From the NCBI GenBank assembly GCA_037189585.1, contig JBBCJA010000035.1, forward strand, positions 5,830 to 69,829: a DNA stretch of 64,000 bases, written 5' to 3'. Source of the stretch: JAEXNA01 sp037189585. GTDB taxonomy: Bacteria; Vulcanimicrobiota; Xenobia; Xenobiales; JADMJV01. Of this stretch, positions 60,001-64,000 are shown piece after piece; within the stretch, counting starts at the first letter, position 1, and every line of letters starts with the position of its first letter. Under the pieces are notes generated by a model, which worked only from the letters and a program-made list of their open reading frames with translations, made no database searches and was not told where the DNA came from. The position numbers and the translations under genes were made by a program.

Positions 60001-62250
60001 GAACTTGGTGGTCGGATAAAAGGTCGAGGGAGCTACATCTCGGTCCGGAGCCGGCCGACGAATCTCGGTCACCAGGTCGGGAAAGGTCGCGTAGGCCGGA
60101 TGGGACGGATTCTCTTCCACGCAGGAGAATACGGTCTCATCCCCGCTAAGGTCGGTCACTTTCTTATTGGTGATCTTCTTGACGTTACCCCGCGCGGTGT
60201 ACTCAAAGAGAGTCTCAGTCTCTTTATTGACCTGCAGTGTCCGAGTGCGCAGCCAAGGATCGTCGGGATTTCCCGAGACATTGGGATCGTACTCGTGGAG
60301 GGTGGCGATGTAAATGGGGTCATCATTCTCATCGTCCTCCACGTACTCGAACTCCCCGAGAATCCGGCTCAAAGAGTCGTAAGCACGGTAGAAGATCCGA
60401 GTCGGCGCCTTCTCCTGCTCCGGGTCCCCAGAGTCCTGAAGGTCCTCCGTCACGATCTTGGTGGTGACGTAGTCCACCCCACCGTACGTGAAGGAAACCT
60501 GATACTCGTAGGTCTCCAGACTGTGCTCCGTCACCACGTTGAGCAGAGGGTCTGAAGGGTGCAAGAGAGTGCTGGTCACTTTCTTCGAGGCCAGACGACC
60601 AGCTCCGGTCGGATCGTAGACGTAGTGAACAGAGCGGTGGTGATTGGTCGTCTCCTCCCGCTGCTCGATGATCCGGTCGCTCGCGCCGTAGACGAAAACT
60701 GTCTTGTCGCTGACAGGAGCTGCCAGATTCATAGGAACCGAGATACTCTTGAGCTGCTTTTGCGTGCTTCCGCTCATGTAGTAGTCCAGCACCTGACCGC
60801 GACCAAGAGCCGGGTTCGCGTTGTCGTTGATGACACGAGGCTGCGACTCTCCCGAGTTGAAGTGCATGTAGACATCGCGACCCTTGTCGTCAGCGAGCTT
60901 GAGATAGCTGTTCAAGGTATCTTTGGTGTAGGTGGTGGAGCGCCCGTTACGATTCACCTCCTTGCGGAGATGACCAACCCCTTCGACGTCTCGGTTGAAT
61001 TCGCGTCGAAAGTTGTTGGGCCAAGTGACCACGTAAGTGGCGTTACCTCCACTGGGATTGTACGATATCTTCATCTTGTTGTCGGGCAAGGCGGGAACAT
61101 ACTCGCTTCCAACCTTGATCCAACGCCGAGTCATACCGGTCTCGTCGCAGTAGGCAAGATCCGAGCCATCAAGAGTATCGCTGATATCAATGACCTTGAT
61201 ATTTTCCGTCGAGAACCAGCCATATCCCATGGATGCAACGCCATTCTCGGCCTCACCAGAGTTATGCCCGAGCGGAACCTTAGGGCCATCCTCACCGAAA
61301 AGTGCGATTAGGAACATCATGGTCAAGTAGAGATCGATCAGGCTGTTCTCACACTTCTTGCAATGGACACCGGTCTTGGTGATAGGGCTCAGCGTGTTCC
61401 TTAACGGAGAAGCCGATGTTTGAACCATAGCTCTAGCTTCGATATCCATCGGGAGGAATGCGATATCATCCGTGTCATAAGGAGGGGCATTCAGGGAATC
61501 GAAAGTTCCATCCCATTCTATGGAAAAGCTGCCAACAACGCCGGCATTGTTGGGCGCCACTGGAGTCACTGGCAGATAAGTCGAGCCTGGAGCCGTAGTG
61601 TCGGCAATGACCCATTTTGAAGGATCAACGGCCTTGTTTTTGATGACGACTTTCCAATCGATCGGTTCAGTCGGAGTCCACCCAGCGACGCCGTTGGTGT
61701 CCATATTCGGGTAAACAGTGATGTCACCGGTGATCGTGACCTTCTGAATGACCCCGTCAACCTCGACGCGCTCCGGAGTTGATTTCAGGTTGGTTATCGC
61801 CAATCCGCGAAGCTGGAATGGACTAGAAATAGTATTCGGAGAGGGCGGCTCATTTGCTGAGTTCCCGTAAAACATTTTGAGACGACAGTTTCCAAATGTG
61901 CGCTCTGCATAGGACTGCCAATCAGGACGAGATGGGTTCTGTTGAAAAAACTCGACAGAAAAATCTCTTCCTGCTCCGTACTGAATTTCGTTAATGTACG
62001 ACCTCTTGTCATATCCGTAGGAATCAACATGGAATCCCGACATAAATTGAAGTCCGCTGTAATGCTTGGTGAACCAATAGTATGGAGGATACGGATCTGC
62101 TGGAGTCGCTATGTAAGGCGGAAGAGACTTGTCTGCGACTTCCCACCAGTAAGTTGAATCCAATCGAGTAGGTAACGGCTGGCTTCTCTCGATGAGAAAT
62201 CCCAGTTGAGTACCGACCACTAGTGAGTCTGTCAAGTTATCGTCCCACAT
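57028..62250 (-). CDS. RHS/YD-repeat polymorphic toxin
   Basis: A 1,740-residue protein from ATG 62250. The bulk is YD/RHS repeats (YDDEGNLTKVT, YDAYDNLILTEDANGN, FSYDPANGNLLSVED). The RHS core ends with RFYAPDLGRFLNRDPIGFAG and SIDPHGLD (about 57735-57660). The remaining C-terminal 210 residues are the variable toxin part: a pretoxin-like LVGYGDSWSFGLTEWARESG region and a domain with RIFRFPFPPNFGGRLYSWEQ that I do not recognise. RHS proteins form a shell that delivers the C-terminal toxin. The frame continues 45 codons upstream without ATG/GTG/TTG, with an AAAGGAA site before ATA 62385, so the true start may be there. Confidence 0.85.
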   Translation of the reverse strand: MWDDNLTDSLVVGTQLGFLIERSQPLPTRLDSTYWWEVADKSLPPYIATPADPYPPYYWFTKHYSGLQFMSGFHVDSYGYDKRSYINEIQYGAGRDFSVEFFQQNPSRPDWQSYAERTFGNCRLKMFYGNSANEPPSPNTISSPFQLRGLAITNLKSTPERVEVDGVIQKVTITGDITVYPNMDTNGVAGWTPTEPIDWKVVIKNKAVDPSKWVIADTTAPGSTYLPVTPVAPNNAGVVGSFSIEWDGTFDSLNAPPYDTDDIAFLPMDIEARAMVQTSASPLRNTLSPITKTGVHCKKCENSLIDLYLTMMFLIALFGEDGPKVPLGHNSGEAENGVASMGYGWFSTENIKVIDISDTLDGSDLAYCDETGMTRRWIKVGSEYVPALPDNKMKISYNPSGGNATYVVTWPNNFRREFNRDVEGVGHLRKEVNRNGRSTTYTKDTLNSYLKLADDKGRDVYMHFNSGESQPRVINDNANPALGRGQVLDYYMSGSTQKQLKSISVPMNLAAPVSDKTVFVYGASDRIIEQREETTNHHRSVHYVYDPTGAGRLASKKVTSTLLHPSDPLLNVVTEHSLETYEYQVSFTYGGVDYVTTKIVTEDLQDSGDPEQEKAPTRIFYRAYDSLSRILGEFEYVEDDENDDPIYIATLHEYDPNVSGNPDDPWLRTRTLQVNKETETLFEYTARGNVKKITNKKVTDLSGDETVFSCVEENPSHPAYATFPDLVTEIRRPAPDRDVAPSTFYPTTKFSYDPANGNLLSVEDAKFKISHFRYNGDGQVNRIINRRGFKTYMEYDGKARLSKIHSQKSLNPTPLITEYVNENPADFRTVEMSYDAYDNLILTEDANGNTVEMAYDARNRPTLITDGNDVDRVFSYLNGVLDQVTLPDSSGTSGLHTGRVAKTEYDSAGRSLAILRQDSSNAAQMRVGFSYDGFSQLRSLIRTKNGVDKAHRTEYDRQGRTVKSIDAKEKESSAAYAPFCKEYATTSARGVRTRSEFDKMCRLTSVVVGDPDSDPLKPLDIVNVRETRSFEHDDLGRLTKTSQAASTASTYGQATFGTSRYGSGAGSAEEREFEYNELDQVTKLTFEDGKEMLFEYDDEGNLTKVTENASATSKVTEFSYYGDNRLHEVTYKNRSGGDQIFTYAYDLGGRPLTLTYPASTGIVAHFSGPNSEPGWDGNGQLKHLLYVKGVSTLVRRFEYDYDDAGNRITQLDVTPTKATYWAYGYDWLDRLESVKKVETTNSTILALIQNLPAEDALPLMGALQLVAMYTYDAADNRYLFEVPDLSDPLLTETFKYSFDDADNITLIQKKVGSGAFADFETFTPADDDGNMTSRTRGGVTTTYHWDFFNRLAAISTSDNSKKQSHTFGISGFRRKKKDKDDVETTEYAAGLSTEVSKVTSGETITYLKGGGGIMGFERSSDGAMFYFLTDALSTVRDVVDSTGAVRASYEFDEYGQRIATSESGVSSQKTFVGGLSVQDEVADTGLMMMGHRFYAPDLGRFLNRDPIGFAGGMNLFGYAGGRPISSIDPHGLDEEGPADHPNEILYQELKALSKLYGEDMTDQMPAHWPDLQESSLAMFLVGYGDSWSFGLTEWARESGGPGDVIDENSSAYGRGHLSALLGSLGRLAYAGLARGIPRIAGICKSGSLQDTAQFAHNSRNWLKRIFRFPFPPNFGGRLYSWEQMVAKTLKKLDIKSMADPADAARVFEAIIKSAGRTGRLENLYGPVGIAGNAASRASQP

Positions 62251-62389
62251 GTTGATTGTGAGTTGGTCCGAAGCGTATACGTTATCTCCGCTAGAGAAAT
62301 TTACTCTAGGTTCGATCTGGTCGTATCCTCCGTTGAGGTTGTAGACTCTGCGCTGATGAAATTGTTCTATTTTTGAAAAAGCTATTTTC

Positions 62390-62758
62390 TTAGTTTCCTT
62401 TGTTTTGAATTTGGTTTATTGCGTTCTGAAGAGACTCTAGGAACACGAGGTAAGCGTGGCGCTTGGAGGGCGGAAGCCCGCCGAGCTCTCGGTCAAGCTC
62501 GAGGATCGAAAGCTCTCGAGCTTCGTTGAGAGTGAGTCCGACGATCCGTTCCGTCCCGATGGACGCCACAACGGTCACGGGCGCGCAGACTCGAGCTTCA
62601 AAGGAAGCCTCGACTATGCGCCCTTGGGTAACGTTGAGGTAGAGCGTGATCCGGTCACCGCAGCGAGGGAATCGGCTCTCCCCCGACCCCGAAGAGTCGG
62701 GAAGAGCACGACGGTTGCGCGGATTCCGGGCATGCTCCCAAAAGAGTTGGGAGTACAT
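62390..62758 (-). CDS. NifU/IscU-like Fe-S scaffold family protein
   Basis: A 122-residue protein resembling the NifU N-terminal/IscU family: MYSQLFWEHARNPRNRRAL, CGDRITLYLNV, FEARVCAPVTVVASIG and LGGLPPSKRHAYLVFLESL. Of the three cluster-binding cysteines, CGDRI and VCAP are visible; the late Cys before the C-terminal helix is not, so cluster assembly may be impaired. It stops 5 bases before the RHS ATA and sits between the collagen-like gene and the RHS gene, an unusual place for a NifU homologue. Confidence 0.75.
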   Translation of the reverse strand: MYSQLFWEHARNPRNRRALPDSSGSGESRFPRCGDRITLYLNVTQGRIVEASFEARVCAPVTVVASIGTERIVGLTLNEARELSILELDRELGGLPPSKRHAYLVFLESLQNAINQIQNKGN

Positions 62759-62772
62759 CGGCTATACCGGTC

Positions 62773-64000
62773 CTACTTGAGCCGCACGACTCGGAATCGT
62801 CCACGTCCGGCATGGATGTTTGCGGTGGCATTTCCGTTCTCGCGAAAGAATCGGACTTGAATCTGGTCCATGGCTGCAAGCACTAGCGTTGCCGAGGCTT
62901 GTATCTGCGTGCTGTAGCCGCTGAACTGAGGGTAGACGATACCGTTTCCACCAACTTCGACGCCATTCTTGAAGATGCGTAATGACGCGCTGTTGCCCGA
63001 GGCCGTACTGAAGGCGAAGCAGCAGTGTGCATCGATCAGATAGCTGCCTGCATGAAGAACTGTGGCGGTATCATGAGAGTTGAAGTAAATGCTTCCATAG
63101 CTGGTTTCAAACCCTCCAGACCATTCCATGACAAGGCTAGCTAGTCCACTGCCACTTAAGACTTGATTGCTACTCGTTCTGTAACGAGCATCAATGAAGT
63201 CTCCAGCCGCCGGAGTTGACCAAGTCGGGACACCGCTAAGGGAGGTCAATACAGCCCCCTCGTAACCTGGGCTAAGAGTTGTCAGCCCGGTTGCGCTTGA
63301 GCTGATGAGGATTCGATTTGGTCCTGAAAGCCCTGGGATCCCTGTCCCACCGCGTGCCACGGGTAAAGTCCCCGAAGTGATATCACCCGCCGCGTGGGAG
63401 TGAGACGAGGCGGCCGCTCCGACATCTCCAGCGGAGAGAGTGGCATTGACGAATTGGCTACCATTGTAGCGTACGACTTGCCCCGAACTCGGACTGGTGA
63501 TGGTGACATCGGAAAGGTCGTTAAGAGGTCCGTTTGGCCCAGGTGGCCCCTGGGGTCCGGTGGGACCTTGAGCACCCGTCGCTCCAGCAGGACCCTGGGG
63601 ACCTTGCGCTCCTGTCGCTCCGTTTGCTCCAGCTGGGCCTTGAGGTCCGGCATCTCCTTGCGGGCCTGCTGGTCCTTGGGCGCCAGTCGCCCCGGTTGCT
63701 CCGGCGGGCCCTTGAGCCCCAGTGGCTCCGGTCGGTCCAGCGGACCCTTGAGGTCCCTGCGCCCCGGTGGCACCCGCAGGACCCTGGGGACCAGTTGCCC
63801 CTTGAGGGCCCGCCGGGCCTTGAGGACCCTGGGGTCCCTCAGCTCCGGCTCCACCGGAGCCGAAGATCTCAAAGCGTTCACCCAGACCGTCGTCGACATA
63901 GATGGCGGCGATCACCTGGCCGACGTTGATGTCACCAGTTTCGAGTGCCGCGCCACCCTTTTTGGTCAAAGGGATTGCATCCAGATCCAGGGCCGCCGGA
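62773..64000 (-). CDS. Collagen-like repeat protein, tail-fibre-like (5' end outside window)
   Basis: The minus-strand frame is open at the right edge, so the start lies outside. Visible parts: LTKKGGAALETGDINVGQVI (a phage/exosporium tail-fibre-type connector), about 35 Gly-X-Y triplets rich in GPQGPAGATGAQ, then a beta-rich region and a C-terminal jelly-roll-like domain (YSTQIQASATLVLAAMDQIQ). Collagen-like triple helices form trimeric fibres at the cell or phage surface. The composition and the connector suggest a tail fibre or surface adhesin. No internal start is needed. Confidence 0.75.
   Translation of the reverse strand, partial: PAALDLDAIPLTKKGGAALETGDINVGQVIAAIYVDDGLGERFEIFGSGGAGAEGPQGPQGPAGPQGATGPQGPAGATGAQGPQGSAGPTGATGAQGPAGATGATGAQGPAGPQGDAGPQGPAGANGATGAQGPQGPAGATGAQGPTGPQGPPGPNGPLNDLSDVTITSPSSGQVVRYNGSQFVNATLSAGDVGAAASSHSHAAGDITSGTLPVARGGTGIPGLSGPNRILISSSATGLTTLSPGYEGAVLTSLSGVPTWSTPAAGDFIDARYRTSSNQVLSGSGLASLVMEWSGGFETSYGSIYFNSHDTATVLHAGSYLIDAHCCFAFSTASGNSASLRIFKNGVEVGGNGIVYPQFSGYSTQIQASATLVLAAMDQIQVRFFRENGNATANIHAGRGRFRVVRLK

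Noticed and set aside
59398..61311. Two long plus-strand frames opposite the RHS gene
   Set aside because: Antisense frames of YD repeats; their valine/arginine-rich composition reflects the complementary strand.
63282..63929. Alternative frames in the collagen-repeat region
   Set aside because: Repetitive DNA keeps several frames open; only the Gly-X-Y frame makes sense.
1..64000. CRISPR arrays, rRNA and tRNA genes
   Set aside because: No regularly spaced direct repeats, no rRNA-like conserved stretches and no cloverleaf with a CCA end were noticed; small tRNAs could still be missed by eye.

Overview
This is a moderately GC-rich bacterial chromosome segment with about 50 genes on both strands, many in short convergent or divergent pairs with 4-bp stop/start overlaps. 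Lipoprotein signals, a BON-domain protein, TldE/PmbA, an RHS protein and phage-tail-like collagen repeats suggest a diderm bacterium. Two LLM-class oxidoreductases, one close to the F420-dependent group, tandem TFIIB-type zinc fingers, DUF5685, and several Gly/Asn/Gln-rich proteins without signal peptides suggest a deep-branching, poorly cultured lineage. Something like Eremiobacterota/Vulcanimicrobiota is possible, but I cannot prove the phylum from this window.

Layout. 1-2.4 kb: end of a sensor kinase, a cupin, an LLM oxidoreductase and a zinc-finger protein that converge on a palindrome holding both stop codons. 2.4-9.6 kb: an inositol-phosphatase/ADP-ribosylglycohydrolase fusion, a thioesterase, a large GHKL-like unknown, a DUF5685-zinc-finger fusion, a 2OG-Fe(II) oxygenase and a 39-residue cysteine peptide. 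9.7-16.8 kb: DUF4870 and MFS membrane proteins, lipoproteins, a guanylate-kinase-like enzyme, a transglycosylase without signal peptide, and TldE. 16.8-24.7 kb: a large methyltransferase divergent from a histone-deacetylase-like enzyme, MoeB-rhodanese, an FMN alpha-hydroxyacid oxidase, a C39-like peptidase and a second LLM enzyme. 24.7-33.7 kb: a decayed VapC/antitoxin pair, an MGDG-synthase-like glycosyltransferase, an HTH protein fused to the FlhA (FHIPEP) cytoplasmic domain, an EF-hand protein, an exported thioredoxin and a Ser/Thr kinase-adenylate cyclase. 33.7-38.2 kb: the core-metabolism operon gap-pgk-tpiA-secG plus a Met/Cys trans-sulfuration enzyme. 38.3-50.7 kb: DUF3891 with two YkgJ-type cysteine-cluster paralogues, secreted proteins, two signalling proteins, an M14 carboxypeptidase and a GT-C glycosyltransferase. 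50.9-54.1 kb: two small proteins and an 807-residue clostripain-like protein. 54.3-56.8 kb: a 3'-truncated group II intron and inverted repeats. 56.8-64 kb: on the minus strand, a collagen/tail-fibre-like protein, a NifU-like protein, an RHS polymorphic toxin and a 60-residue two-TM protein that is probably its immunity protein.

The most unusual items are the soluble HTH-FHIPEP fusion (28154-29272), the RHS toxin tail with its overlapping two-TM partner (56849-57660), and the phosphatase/ADP-ribosylglycohydrolase fusion (2780-4558). No rRNA, tRNA or CRISPR array was seen.
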